From Paenibacillus xerothermodurans (GTDB lineage Bacteria; Bacillota; Bacilli; Paenibacillales; NBRC-103111), in assembly GCF_002220865.2 (NCBI RefSeq), contig NZ_NHRJ02000003.1:249244-313243 (forward strand): a stretch of 64,000 nt of DNA. The letters run 5' to 3'. Positions 51,831 through 63,635 of this stretch are shown here, in pieces. The notes under the pieces are model-generated. The model was not told the origin of the DNA, did no database searches, and saw only the letters and a program-made list of their open reading frames with translations. Within the stretch, counting starts at the first letter, position 1. The number at the start of each line of letters is the position of its first letter. Made by a program: the position numbers and the translations under genes.

Positions 51831-52409
51831 ATGAAAGTTGACACACAAACCATGGCGCTAAAAGAATGGGCTGTCGCAGTCGAAGCGCTGCGTACAGGCC
51901 AGCAAATCGTAATTATGCGCAAAGGCGGCATCCGGGAGGAAACAAAAGAGTTTCACATACAGAGTGAGAGCTTCTTTTTGTTTCCAACATACGAGCATCA
52001 ACAGAAGCAGTGGCTGCAGCCGGCGTTCGCACACCGGATTGATGAGACTTTGCGAGGCTGGAGCCGCGAGGATACGGAGGCTGCCGTCCGCTGCTACGCG
52101 GAACTGACCGAAGATATACTCATCACGCATCAGGAGCAGCTGGCGAAGCTCAGCGGGGAACACATTTGGACGGATTCGTTTGCTGAAGAACGGTTGAAGT
52201 GGAAGCGAGCCAAGCCTTTACACCTCATGCTGCTGCGGGTATATGAGCTGGTCGAGCCGGTGCGCGTCCCGATCCTGCCATCGTATACCGGCTGCAAATC
52301 ATGGATACAGCTGGAGGCAGACGGTTTGAACGACATAGCGCGTAAACCTGTGCTGGATGACGCATCCTTCCAACTGGCGGTACAACGGATACACAGCGCA
52401 CTCCGCTGA
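51831..52409 (+). CDS. DUF1802 family protein
   Basis: A 192-residue soluble protein. ALKEWAVAVEALRTGQQIVIMRKGGIREETKEF, FFLFPTYEHQQ and RVPILPSYTGCKSWIQL are the DUF1802 signatures. The function is unknown. I chose ATG 51831 after GGGGGAGGAGG. It is upstream of the suf operon but separated by 180 bp containing its own promoter. Confidence 0.82.
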   Translation: MKVDTQTMALKEWAVAVEALRTGQQIVIMRKGGIREETKEFHIQSESFFLFPTYEHQQKQWLQPAFAHRIDETLRGWSREDTEAAVRCYAELTEDILITHQEQLAKLSGEHIWTDSFAEERLKWKRAKPLHLMLLRVYELVEPVRVPILPSYTGCKSWIQLEADGLNDIARKPVLDDASFQLAVQRIHSALR

Positions 52410-52487
52410 TCCTGCCGGGGGAAATAACGCAAAAATGTGCGAAATAACGAGCAATTTGGGACTTTATTGATTTTTGGGGGTAATATA

Positions 52488-52534
52488 TATTATTATTATC
52501 ATTGAGAATCACTGAGAATCAGTTTAGAATCATT
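52488..52534 (+). promoter_or_regulatory. Fur-like operator upstream of sufC
   Basis: ATTATTATTATCATTGAGAA runs into ACTGAGAATCAGTTTAGAATCATT, giving overlapping GAGAATCA-type repeats close to the 7-1-7 Fur box. Iron-dependent control of suf fits. A sigma-A promoter could not be placed with certainty. Confidence 0.55.
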
Positions 52535-52591
52535 CCTATCTAAGAATGAAAACATTCTAGACTTGAACTATATAATACTGGAGGCAATGAC

Positions 52592-53422
52592 ATGGCAAAT
52601 GCACCGGAGTTCATCATAGACGGTTTAAAAGCGACTGTCGAAGGTAAAGAAATATTGAAGGGCTTAAGCCTGAAAATAAAAGGCGGCGAAGTTCACGCAA
52701 TCATGGGACCAAACGGTACCGGAAAAAGTACATTGGCATCCGCGATTATGGGACATCCGAAATATGAAGTGACAGAAGGCTCCGTGACATTGAACGGTGA
52801 CGACGTTTTGGACATGGCTGTCGATGAGAGAGGCCGAGCCGGACTGTTTTTGGCCATGCAGTACCCAAGCGAAATCACAGGCGTGACTAATGCCGACTTC
52901 CTCAGAAGCGCTATGAACGCACGCCGCGGAGAAGGCAATGAAATCTCGCTGATCAAATTCATTCGCCAAATGGAAGCCAAGATGAAAGAGCTCGAAATGA
53001 ATCCGGAGTTCATTCACCGTTATTTGAACGAAGGCTTCTCCGGCGGTGAGAAAAAACGAAACGAAATTTTACAAATGATGCTTCTGGACCCACGTATCGT
53101 TATTTTGGACGAGATTGACTCAGGTTTGGATATCGACGCGCTGCGGATCGTAGCGACAGGCGTGAACGCAATGCGCGCGGAAGATCGCGGCTTCCTGATT
53201 ATCACGCACTATCAGCGTTTGCTGAACTACATCAAGCCTGATTTTGTGCATGTGATGATGCAAGGGCGTATCGTGAAATCCGGTGGTCCGGAGCTGTCCG
53301 AGCGTCTTGAGAACGAAGGCTATGACTGGATCAAAGAAGAGCTTGGCATCGTGGACGAGACTGTTGGGGGCCAAGACGACGAATTCCAAGTTCCTATGAA
53401 CACGACAGCACCAAGATACTAA
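52592..53422 (+). CDS. sufC: Fe-S cluster assembly ATPase SufC
   Basis: A 276-residue ABC ATPase: Walker [11 protein letters not shown]-loop [10 protein letters not shown], signature [10 protein letters not shown], Walker [17 protein letters not shown] and His switch ITHYQRLL. SufC powers the SufBCD scaffold that builds Fe-S clusters in the cytoplasm. It is the first gene of sufCDSUB, after CTGGAGG. It ends with a slightly long acidic tail ([22 protein letters not shown]). Confidence 0.96.
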   Translation: MANAPEFIIDGLKATVEGKEILKGLSLKIKGGEVHAIMGPNGTGKSTLASAIMGHPKYEVTEGSVTLNGDDVLDMAVDERGRAGLFLAMQYPSEITGVTNADFLRSAMNARRGEGNEISLIKFIRQMEAKMKELEMNPEFIHRYLNEGFSGGEKKRNEILQMMLLDPRIVILDEIDSGLDIDALRIVATGVNAMRAEDRGFLIITHYQRLLNYIKPDFVHVMMQGRIVKSGGPELSERLENEGYDWIKEELGIVDETVGGQDDEFQVPMNTTAPRY

Positions 53423-53447
53423 TGACCACCGAATTGGAGGAATAAAT

Positions 53448-56393
<2,946 letters not shown>

Positions 56394-56418
56394 CAAAATT
56401 TAAGGGAGGTAGGCTGAC

Positions 56419-57816
56419 ATGGCGAAAAAAATGCCCGAAATGGAAGCTTATAAATATGGTTTCCGCGACGAACATAAAGCGATTTTCCAAAGCGGTAAAG
56501 GTCTGAACCGTGAAATCGTTGCGGAAATTTCCAAAATGAAGAATGAGCCGCAGTGGATGTTGGACTTCCGTTTGAAGGCCTTCGAGCAGTTTGAGAAAAT
56601 GCCGATGCCTCGTTGGGGCGGAAACCTAGACGATCTGGACTTCAATGACATTCAATACTACGTTAAGCCATCTGAAAAGCAAGGAAAAACCTGGGAGGAG
56701 GTTCCTACTGAAATTAAGGAAACCTTCGATAAACTGGGTATACCTGAAGCGGAGCAGAAGTTCTTGGCCGGCGTGTCCGCGCAGTACGAGTCCGAGGTTG
56801 TTTACCACAGCATGCAAAAAGACCTCGAAGAGCAAGGTGTAATTTTCACTGACACCGACACAGCGCTGCGCGAGCATCCGGAAATTTTCAAAGAGTATTT
56901 TGGTACAGTTATTCCTCCAAGCGATAACAAATTCGCTGCTCTGAACAGTGCGGTATGGTCCGGCGGTAGCTTCATCTATGTACCAAAAGGCGTGAAAGTG
57001 GAAATTCCGCTGCAAGCTTACTTCCGGATCAATTCCGAGAACATGGGACAATTTGAACGTACTTTGATTATCACGGACGAGGACAGCTTCGTACACTACG
57101 TTGAGGGCTGTACCGCTCCAATCTACAGCACTAACTCTCTGCATAGCGCGGTAGTTGAGATAGTCTGCAGAAAGAACTCCCGCGCCCGTTACACTACGAT
57201 CCAAAACTGGGCTCCGAACATTTACAACCTGGTCACCAAGCGTGCGGTAGCGGAAGAAAATGCAACAATGGAGTGGGTTGACGGTAACATCGGTTCCAAG
57301 CTGACAATGAAATATCCGGCTGTTGTGCTGAAAGGCCGCGGAGCTAAGGGCAGCGTATTGTCCATCGCGGTCGCCGGTCGCGGACAGCATCAAGACGCAG
57401 GTGCGAAAATGACTCACTTGGCTCCCGATACGACATCGACAATCGTGTCCAAATCGATCAGTAAACACGGCGGCAAAGTGACTTACCGGGGCTTGGCTAC
57501 TTTTGGGCGCAACTCCCAGGGATCCAAAGCCAACATCAAATGCGATACGTTGATCATGGATAAAGAGTCTACATCGGACACTATTCCTTACAACGAAATT
57601 ATGAATGACAACATCACTTTGGAGCATGAAGCTACCGTATCCAAGGTGTCCGAGGATCAATTGTTCTACCTGATGAGCCGCGGACTGACGGAAGCAGAAG
57701 CGACACAGATGATCGTCATGGGCTTCATCGAGCCATTCACCAAAGAACTGCCGATGGAATATGCGGTGGAAATGAACCGTCTCATCAAATTCGAGATGGA
57801 AGGTTCTATCGGTTAA
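56419..57816 (+). CDS. sufB: Fe-S cluster scaffold protein SufB
   Basis: A 465-residue Suf[45 protein letters not shown] (in parts), [72 protein letters not shown] and [22 protein letters not shown]. The conserved Cys in EGCTAP and the Glu/His of the core are present. Last gene of the operon, followed by a strong terminator. Start after GGGAGGTAGG. Confidence 0.96.
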   Translation: MAKKMPEMEAYKYGFRDEHKAIFQSGKGLNREIVAEISKMKNEPQWMLDFRLKAFEQFEKMPMPRWGGNLDDLDFNDIQYYVKPSEKQGKTWEEVPTEIKETFDKLGIPEAEQKFLAGVSAQYESEVVYHSMQKDLEEQGVIFTDTDTALREHPEIFKEYFGTVIPPSDNKFAALNSAVWSGGSFIYVPKGVKVEIPLQAYFRINSENMGQFERTLIITDEDSFVHYVEGCTAPIYSTNSLHSAVVEIVCRKNSRARYTTIQNWAPNIYNLVTKRAVAEENATMEWVDGNIGSKLTMKYPAVVLKGRGAKGSVLSIAVAGRGQHQDAGAKMTHLAPDTTSTIVSKSISKHGGKVTYRGLATFGRNSQGSKANIKCDTLIMDKESTSDTIPYNEIMNDNITLEHEATVSKVSEDQLFYLMSRGLTEAEATQMIVMGFIEPFTKELPMEYAVEMNRLIKFEMEGSIG

Positions 57817-57865
57817 TCCGCTCATCGGCTAGGCAAAAGTACGTTGGATTGATTCATAGAAATGG

Positions 57866-57904
57866 TAAAAAAACACGGCTTCCAGCGGGAGGCCGTGTTT
57901 TTTG
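57866..57904 (+). terminator. Terminator of the suf operon
   Basis: AAAAAACACGGCTTCC / GGAGGCCGTGTTTTTT stem with T-run. Confidence 0.95.
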
Positions 57905-58021
57905 TTTCCGTGTAATGCGGTGATTGCATAAACCCATATCTTGGGCCTTTTTGGGTATAGGGTGCGCGCAGTTAAGGGCTTATGAGACAAAAAGTATCAA
58001 AATATTTATGCATAAATCTCT

Positions 58022-58192
58022 TCAATTTTTCAATTGTGGGTTTTCAGTTAAATTGATCAACTTGTCTTTCACTTGAACCAACGGCTTACATACATCCGAC
58101 GGCTGAGTCATCACGCCCGTGTGAATTAAATATGTCAGACCCTCTGCGGTCACCCGGACACAGCTTGTGGACGGAAACTCAAGCCATTTCAC
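58022..58192 (-). CDS. Doubtful 56-residue ORF in a roughly 560-bp gene-poor gap
   Basis: The minus-strand frame VKWLEFPSTSCVRVTAEGL... ends ENPQLKN at 58022. It has protein-like codon use, but its GTG lacks a ribosome site and an upstream stop is close. It may be the end of a decayed gene. The rest of 57905-58466 is AT-rich and shows no other supported feature. Confidence 0.25.
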   Translation of the reverse strand: MKWLEFPSTSCVRVTAEGLTYLIHTGVMTQPSDVCKPLVQVKDKLINLTENPQLKN

Positions 58193-58466
58193 CTCGCGTA
58201 CGTTGAGTGTTTATGCAGACATATTGCATATTAACCAGATTGGCCCTATCAAGAATATCAGTGATGATACAAATTGTAAACATGAAATTCAGAAGTGGTT
58301 CGCAATTTCGTCAAAAAAGAAAAAAGGTATGGAATTGCATCTCCACACCTTCTTGTATATGTTGTGATTCACTTCGCGATATCTGAATTTTCATGCATAA
58401 GTTCGTTTTACTTGTCATGTTCAAGAGCGCCTGTGAATGGGCTGATTACTTGGAATACACTGAGCT

Positions 58467-59681
58467 TTACATTCCAATGTAACGGCTGTATAAACTTTTG
58501 GCGGCGATAGGGTCATTGGTGCCTTGAACCAATAAGCGGCCGTCGGGGAATAATACCAGTGTCAATACATTATGCAAGTGCAGCTTAAGCAGAAATGGAT
58601 TCAACTCTACGCGTCCGAGAGGCTCCCATTTTCGTTGCCATTCTGACAGGTCAAACGTGTGCTTGTGCACGGGCTGTATTTGCACCGAGTTGCGGCCGCA
58701 CAACGATTGGATCGTGTCCTCTGCCACCTCCTGTTCCAGATAGTCATATCTATGCTGGCCGCAGGCGGGACAGTCGGCCTTACGCGCCTGACTCACGTCA
58801 ATTGAGGAGTGCTGATTGTACCACAGGTCCCAGTGTACCATTTTACGGTTCAGCTGAGCCTGAGCACCCACCAGCAGTTTGAATGCCTCCGTCGCTTGGT
58901 GCGAGGCGACGGTGTGTATGATCGGCCCGATCACGCCGGCCGTATCGCAGGTCTCCGTCGTTCCTTGAGCCGGCGCCTGCCCAAATAGGCAGCGCAAGCA
59001 GGGCGTTGCACCGGGAACGACCGTCATGGACACGCCGCGCGAACTCACGGCGCCGCCGTAAATCCACGGGATGCCGTGCTTTAGGCTTACGTCATTGATC
59101 AGGAAGCGCACGCTGAAATTGTCCGTGCCATCCAAAATAAGCTGTACGTCGGAGAGCAGCTCCTCGGCGTTGGTAGGATTGAGATCCGACACAACCGGCT
59201 CTAATGTGACCAGCGAGTTGGCCTTCTTGAGCCGCTTGGCGGCTGCTATCGCCTTTGGCTCTGAAGCCGACGCGTCTGCTTCGTCATACAGCATTTGCCG
59301 CTGAAGATTGCTGGCCTCGACGAAGTCACGGTCGATTAAGCGGACGAAGCCGACGCCGGCGCGAACCATGTGGTTGGCCAACACGGTGCCGAGAGCACCC
59401 ATGCCGACGATGGCGACACGGGCTTCGGTGAGCTTTGCCTGGCCCGCCACTCCGATAGGGGCAAACAGGATTTGCCGCGAGTAGCGATCGGATGGGGAGA
59501 AGCTTGAACTCGTTGGTGCAGCATTTTGCTCTATTTCGGCTATGCCGGAATCAGCCGTTGAATTCATTTGCTCGCTCGGCGAGACTGCGGCCTCAGTCGA
59601 CTGGCGATTGTGGTCGCTTGACGACGCGCCCGCCCCAGCCCACTCGTTATTGTGTTGTGTTGGGTGCATGTTGCATTTCAT
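58467..59681 (-). CDS. ThiF/MoeB-family adenylyltransferase
   Basis: A 404-residue E1-like enzyme. After a low-complexity N-terminal tail (about 65 residues) come RYSRQILFAPIGVAGQ, the ATP loop VAIVGMGALGTVLANHMVRAGVG, DRDFVEASNLQRQ with catalytic Asp, VQLILDGTDNFSVRFLIND and a CxxC zinc pair in PCLRCLF plus CPACGQH. The C-terminus is a short domain in place of a rhodanese. The next gene upstream encodes fused MoaD-MoaE, so adenylation of the MoaD Gly-Gly (MoeB role) is most likely. A ThiF role cannot be excluded. Confidence 0.87.
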   Translation of the reverse strand: MKCNMHPTQHNNEWAGAGASSSDHNRQSTEAAVSPSEQMNSTADSGIAEIEQNAAPTSSSFSPSDRYSRQILFAPIGVAGQAKLTEARVAIVGMGALGTVLANHMVRAGVGFVRLIDRDFVEASNLQRQMLYDEADASASEPKAIAAAKRLKKANSLVTLEPVVSDLNPTNAEELLSDVQLILDGTDNFSVRFLINDVSLKHGIPWIYGGAVSSRGVSMTVVPGATPCLRCLFGQAPAQGTTETCDTAGVIGPIIHTVASHQATEAFKLLVGAQAQLNRKMVHWDLWYNQHSSIDVSQARKADCPACGQHRYDYLEQEVAEDTIQSLCGRNSVQIQPVHKHTFDLSEWQRKWEPLGRVELNPFLLKLHLHNVLTLVLFPDGRLLVQGTNDPIAAKSLYSRYIGM

Positions 59682-59709
59682 CTCCTATGCTTCGAGGCTC
59701 CACTTTAGT

Positions 59710-60450
59710 TTACATTGCATCCGGTTGTGCGGGATCAAGGAGTGGGTTCCAGGGCCCTTGCTGATGACCCTTCCATGTGGAGCCGTCCTCCCACACTTCT
59801 TTTTTCCAAATTGGCACGATCTGCTTCAGCCGTTCGATAGCGTATCTGCTGGCTTCATAAGCCGCATCCCGATGGGGCGCGGAGACGGCGATGACTACGC
59901 TGATCTCCCCGATATCCACCTGTCCCAGCCGGTGTGTTATGGCGCATAGAGTACCATCCCAACGTGCATGGATCTCTTCACTGATTTGCCGCATCATCTT
60001 GATCGCCATCGGCTCGTACGCTTCATATTCCAGCAGAACGGTACGTTGGCCATGCGTCCACTCACGTGTCGTTCCGATGAAAGACAGCGCCGCGCCGTGG
60101 TTCGGGTGGATCACCTTTGCGGTGACGGCTTCGACCGAGATCGGTGCGTGGGTAATAACCGCCATCTCCACCGTATCCGCCAGCTCAGCCATGTCCGGCT
60201 GGCCTCCTGACACCGGTGGGATAATAGCGACCTCATCGCCGGGCTGGATGACAGAATCATCGTCCGCGTAGCTTTGATTTATGGCGACAAAAGCCTGCTC
60301 CAACGCAGACGCTGCCTGCGGATACTGTCGAGAGAGCTGCTGCTTGAGCAGCCGAGGGGTTAAAGCTGTCGATGCTTCCCATTCAATTTGAACTATAGCA
60401 CCGCCGAATTGTTCAGCCAGTCCGGCGAAAACATGAATATCCAGTTTCAT
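59710..60450 (-). CDS. Fused molybdopterin synthase, MoaD-MoaE
   Basis: A 246-residue fusion. Residues 1-82 are MoaD-like (ubiquitin fold), ending VAIIPPVSGGQ. Residues about 90-240 are MoaE: VEAVTAKVIHPNHGAALSFIGTTREWT, YEAYEPMAIKMMRQI, ITHRLGQVDIGEISVVIAVSAPHRDAAYEASRYAIERLKQIVPIWKKE (in parts). The Gly-Gly that normally ends MoaD and carries the thiocarboxylate is internal, so cleavage after it or another mechanism is needed. ATG 60450 follows GGAGTG. It sits 28 bp upstream of the MoeB-like gene. Confidence 0.88.
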   Translation of the reverse strand: MKLDIHVFAGLAEQFGGAIVQIEWEASTALTPRLLKQQLSRQYPQAASALEQAFVAINQSYADDDSVIQPGDEVAIIPPVSGGQPDMAELADTVEMAVITHAPISVEAVTAKVIHPNHGAALSFIGTTREWTHGQRTVLLEYEAYEPMAIKMMRQISEEIHARWDGTLCAITHRLGQVDIGEISVVIAVSAPHRDAAYEASRYAIERLKQIVPIWKKEVWEDGSTWKGHQQGPWNPLLDPAQPDAM

Positions 60451-60591
60451 TGCATTCACTCCATAAGTTGAGCTCCGCCTTGCTGAGCTCATGCTCTTTT
60501 TCCATACAGCATACCATACTTCGGCGGGTTAATGTTATAATAGACGTTGCTTTACTTGCTAGCGGCACAATGAACACGGGGAGGTATCACG

Positions 60592-61053
60592 ATGGAAATC
60601 AAATTATATGATGAACAGAACGGCAAGCAGGAGATATCGGTGGAGGAGCTAACCAAGCTGGCCCCGCTGCACGTTGATTTAGATGAGCGTGTGCCTGGCG
60701 CCGAAGGCAAGGCGTTTGACTTAAAAGCGTGGTACAGGGCTTGGCGCAATGAGCGCGGCGTGCCATCCGCAGCAGTAGAGCCTACCCATATGACCGTCGA
60801 GGCTGCTGATGAATTCCGGGCGACGATTCCGTGGAACCAGCTGGATCAAGCTGTTTTTTTATATGAGCAGAATGGCAGCTCTCTAGAGAAAGGTTACCCG
60901 ATCCGGTTGTACGTTCCGGACGGCAGCAGTGAATGTCTCAATGTGAAAAGTGTGATACATATTCATTTCGGATATCATGAGGTACCGGAGAAGGCAGCAT
61001 ACGGGTTCAAAAACCAAGTATCTGTGGAAGAATTAAAACTACGCAAGCTGTAA
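60592..61053 (+). CDS. Small protein resembling a sulfite-oxidase Moco-domain fragment
   Basis: A 153-residue soluble protein. The block FRATIPWNQLDQAVFLYEQNGSSLEKGYPIRLYVPDGSSECLNVKSVIHI (in parts) resembles the end of the SUOX molybdopterin-binding domain (KGYPLRLVVP...KWV). The start of that domain, with its molybdenum-ligand Cys, is absent. It is divergent from the MoaDE gene, which supports a molybdenum link. It may be a Moco carrier or a non-catalytic relative; that is inference. Start after GGGAGGTATC. Confidence 0.6.
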   Translation: MEIKLYDEQNGKQEISVEELTKLAPLHVDLDERVPGAEGKAFDLKAWYRAWRNERGVPSAAVEPTHMTVEAADEFRATIPWNQLDQAVFLYEQNGSSLEKGYPIRLYVPDGSSECLNVKSVIHIHFGYHEVPEKAAYGFKNQVSVEELKLRKL

Positions 61054-61094
61054 ATATAATACTCCCGAATATGATACAAGGAGGGTGGCCCTGA

Positions 61095-62549
61095 ATGACG
61101 TCACCGGCGCTGATGCTGCGAATTCTTCACACAAATGACTTGCACAGCCATTTTGAGCAGATGCCGTCTATTGCAGCCGCCTTTCGGGAACTGCGTCGTT
61201 CAGCCGGTGACACGAATACTCTCACCTTGGATATTGGAGATCATCTGGACCGGATGCACGCAGCCACGGAAGGAACTGAAGGTACCGCAAATATAGCGGT
61301 GATGAACGAAACCGGATATGATGCGGTAACGATCGGTAACAATGAGGGGCTAACGTTCACACCCGCGGCACTGGCAGCTTTGTATGGTGAGAAGTCGATA
61401 TTTAAGGTGTTGTGCAGCAACCTGCTGAATACGGAAACCGGCAGAATTCCGGGATGGGCGGTGCCGTCTCACGTTGTGGAAAAGGGCGGCATTCGTGTGG
61501 GACTGATCGGCGTTACCGCATACTTCACCGAGTTCTATCGGCTGCTCGGATGGGACATTCTGGAGCCGCACACGGTGGCTGCGCGGTTGGTCGGTGAACT
61601 GCGCCCGCACGTGGACCTGATTGTGGTACTGTCCCATCTCGGTCTGCGCAATGATGAACGCATGGCGCAGGAAATCCAGGGCATTGATCTCATCCTGGGC
61701 GGACACACCCATCATTTGCTTGAGACGCCGCTGCGCATCGGCAGCACCATGGTTTGTGCGGCCGGAAAGCACGGGCAACACTTCGGGGTAGTGGATATCG
61801 AGTTTGACCGCGAAACGCGCAAACCTGTCTCGATGGAGGGGTATGTCCGTTCCACGGCAGATTTTGCCCCTGATGCACAGGTCTCACGCGACATTGAGCA
61901 GTTTGAGCGGGATGCGGGCAAGGTGCTGGCCAGGGAGGTTGCACGGCTGGACTATCCGTTATTCTCCGACTGGTACGCGGAAGCGCCCCTGGGCAATTTG
62001 CTTGCCACAGGCCTCCGCAAACGGGTGGGAGCCGACATTGGCTTGGTCAACGCCGGGCAATGCTTGGAAGGTCTGCAAGCGGGGCCGGTCACTGCCGGGC
62101 GGCTGTTGGAGATATGTCCATCTCCGATCAACCCGTGCCGCATGCTGCTCACAGGGGCGCGGCTAAGACAGGCGCTGGAAGAGTCGCTCCTGCCGGAGTT
62201 CATGGAAAAGCCCCTGTTTGGCTTTGGTTTTCGCGGCAAGGTGCTTGGCATGCTGAACGTCGACGGCCTGCGGATACAATATGATGCGGCTGCGCCGGAT
62301 TATGCGAAAATACGTGAAATCCGGGTTGGTGACGAAGTGCTGCAGGAGGAAAAAGAGTACGTAGTCGCCACGATAGACATGTTTACGTTTGGCATCGGCT
62401 ATCACTCCCTGTCGGAGGGCACTGAAGTTACATATTACCTGCCGGAATTTCTGCGGGATGTATTAAAAATGGAATTGCGGGATGCGCAAGCTGTGCGCGA
62501 ATGTACTGTACCGCGCTGGCATCGCGTCAAATTGCAAAACGGACTGTGA
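61095..62549 (+). CDS. yunD: YunD-like metallophosphatase/5'-nucleotidase
   Basis: A 484-residue cytoplasmic-looking protein without a signal peptide. Metal blocks are LHTNDLHSHFEQMPS, LTLDIGDHLDRM, TIGNNEGLT (Asn/Glu in place of NHE/D), VVLSHLGLRND and DLILGGHTHHLLE. The C-terminal 5'-nucleotidase domain has EAPLGNLLATGLR and YVVATIDMFTFG. It lacks the export signal of the LysM enzyme at 385-2175. GGAGGGTGG precedes the ATG. The substrate is unknown. Confidence 0.87.
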   Translation: MTSPALMLRILHTNDLHSHFEQMPSIAAAFRELRRSAGDTNTLTLDIGDHLDRMHAATEGTEGTANIAVMNETGYDAVTIGNNEGLTFTPAALAALYGEKSIFKVLCSNLLNTETGRIPGWAVPSHVVEKGGIRVGLIGVTAYFTEFYRLLGWDILEPHTVAARLVGELRPHVDLIVVLSHLGLRNDERMAQEIQGIDLILGGHTHHLLETPLRIGSTMVCAAGKHGQHFGVVDIEFDRETRKPVSMEGYVRSTADFAPDAQVSRDIEQFERDAGKVLAREVARLDYPLFSDWYAEAPLGNLLATGLRKRVGADIGLVNAGQCLEGLQAGPVTAGRLLEICPSPINPCRMLLTGARLRQALEESLLPEFMEKPLFGFGFRGKVLGMLNVDGLRIQYDAAAPDYAKIREIRVGDEVLQEEKEYVVATIDMFTFGIGYHSLSEGTEVTYYLPEFLRDVLKMELRDAQAVRECTVPRWHRVKLQNGL

Positions 62550-62576
62550 AGCCTAGCGCTCGGACAGTCCGTTTTT
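62536..62576. terminator. Bidirectional terminator between yunD and uppP
   Basis: AAAACGGACTGT / ACAGTCCGTTTTT; the left arm overlaps the end of the yunD frame. Confidence 0.9.
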
Positions 62577-62578
62577 AT

Positions 62579-63391
62579 TTAAAACACAAAATAGAGGGCG
62601 AACAAAGCAGCAACTGCAAAGCGGTAGTAAGCGAAAATTGAGAGACTCATTTTCTGCACAAGTTTAATAAAAGTGACAACTGCCAGCAGCGCGACAACGA
62701 ACGCCACCGCAAACCCGACCGCAAAATGTCCTATTACCTCCGTCGTGAACATCTCATACGATTTCAACAGTGATAGCCCCGACGCGGCAAACATCAGCGG
62801 CACAGCCATAATGAAGGTAAAATCCGCGGAAGCGGCACGGCTGACGCCGGTCAGCATGCCGCCGGCGATGGTGGCTCCGGAACGGGAGAAGCCTGGCCAT
62901 ATGACGGACAAAATTTGATAAAGGCCGATATAAAAAGCTTGGCGGTAGCTGATCTCGTCGAGTTCCTTCGCCGTGATCGGGGTGGTGGATTTTTCAGCGA
63001 TGATGAGCACAATGCCGCCGATGACGAGGCTGAGCAGTACGGTTTTGGGATTAAACAGATACCTGTCGATGAAATCGTTCAACAGAAGGCCGACTACGCC
63101 CGCCGGCAAAATACCGATACATATATGAATTAGATTAAGCTGCCTCTGGCCGACGCGGTTCGGGTCTTTGTGCAAACCGAACAGGCGGAGCAGCCTTTTC
63201 CAATACAATACCACTATCGCCATAATCGCTCCCAACTGAATGACGACTAAAAAAACCTTCAGCATAGCGTCTTCCTCGGGAATACCTAGCAGCGCTTGCG
63301 TGAGTATCATATGACCTGTCGAGGACACGGGCAAAAATTCGGTCAAACCTTCCACGACACCGATGATAACAGCAGCGATGTAATCCAACAT
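62579..63391 (-). CDS. uppP: Undecaprenyl-diphosphatase (UppP/BacA family)
   Basis: A 270-residue integral membrane phosphatase that recycles the cell-wall lipid carrier and gives bacitracin tolerance. Eight hydrophobic segments carry the two inverted active-site repeats, EGLTEFLPVSSTGHMIL and WPGFSRSGATIAGGMLTGVSR, with the catalytic Glu, Ser and Arg. It appears monocistronic. Confidence 0.94.
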   Translation of the reverse strand: MLDYIAAVIIGVVEGLTEFLPVSSTGHMILTQALLGIPEEDAMLKVFLVVIQLGAIMAIVVLYWKRLLRLFGLHKDPNRVGQRQLNLIHICIGILPAGVVGLLLNDFIDRYLFNPKTVLLSLVIGGIVLIIAEKSTTPITAKELDEISYRQAFYIGLYQILSVIWPGFSRSGATIAGGMLTGVSRAASADFTFIMAVPLMFAASGLSLLKSYEMFTTEVIGHFAVGFAVAFVVALLAVVTFIKLVQKMSLSIFAYYRFAVAALFALYFVF

Positions 63392-63635
63392 AACGGCCTC
63401 CTAACGCAGCACCTTCGCCTGGGGCGAGCATATCTACCGCGGCGCCGGCACAGCCGGTTTGTCCCATACTTATGCGAGTTGGAGCTGAATTATGAATGAG
63501 TGCCATGCCGGTGCTGCACAGTATCAGGCGTCGTTTTTTCGCATGGGAGCGTGACTTTCTTTCCTTTTCATTTTTATGCGTCATAGGCTACAATAGGTGG
63601 TAAAAATACTTCATGAGTCAGGTGTGAAAGTTCAT

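Noticed and set aside
56626-57825. A 399-codon minus-strand frame opposite sufB
   Set aside because: It is a shadow of sufB codon use with no ribosome site and no domain.
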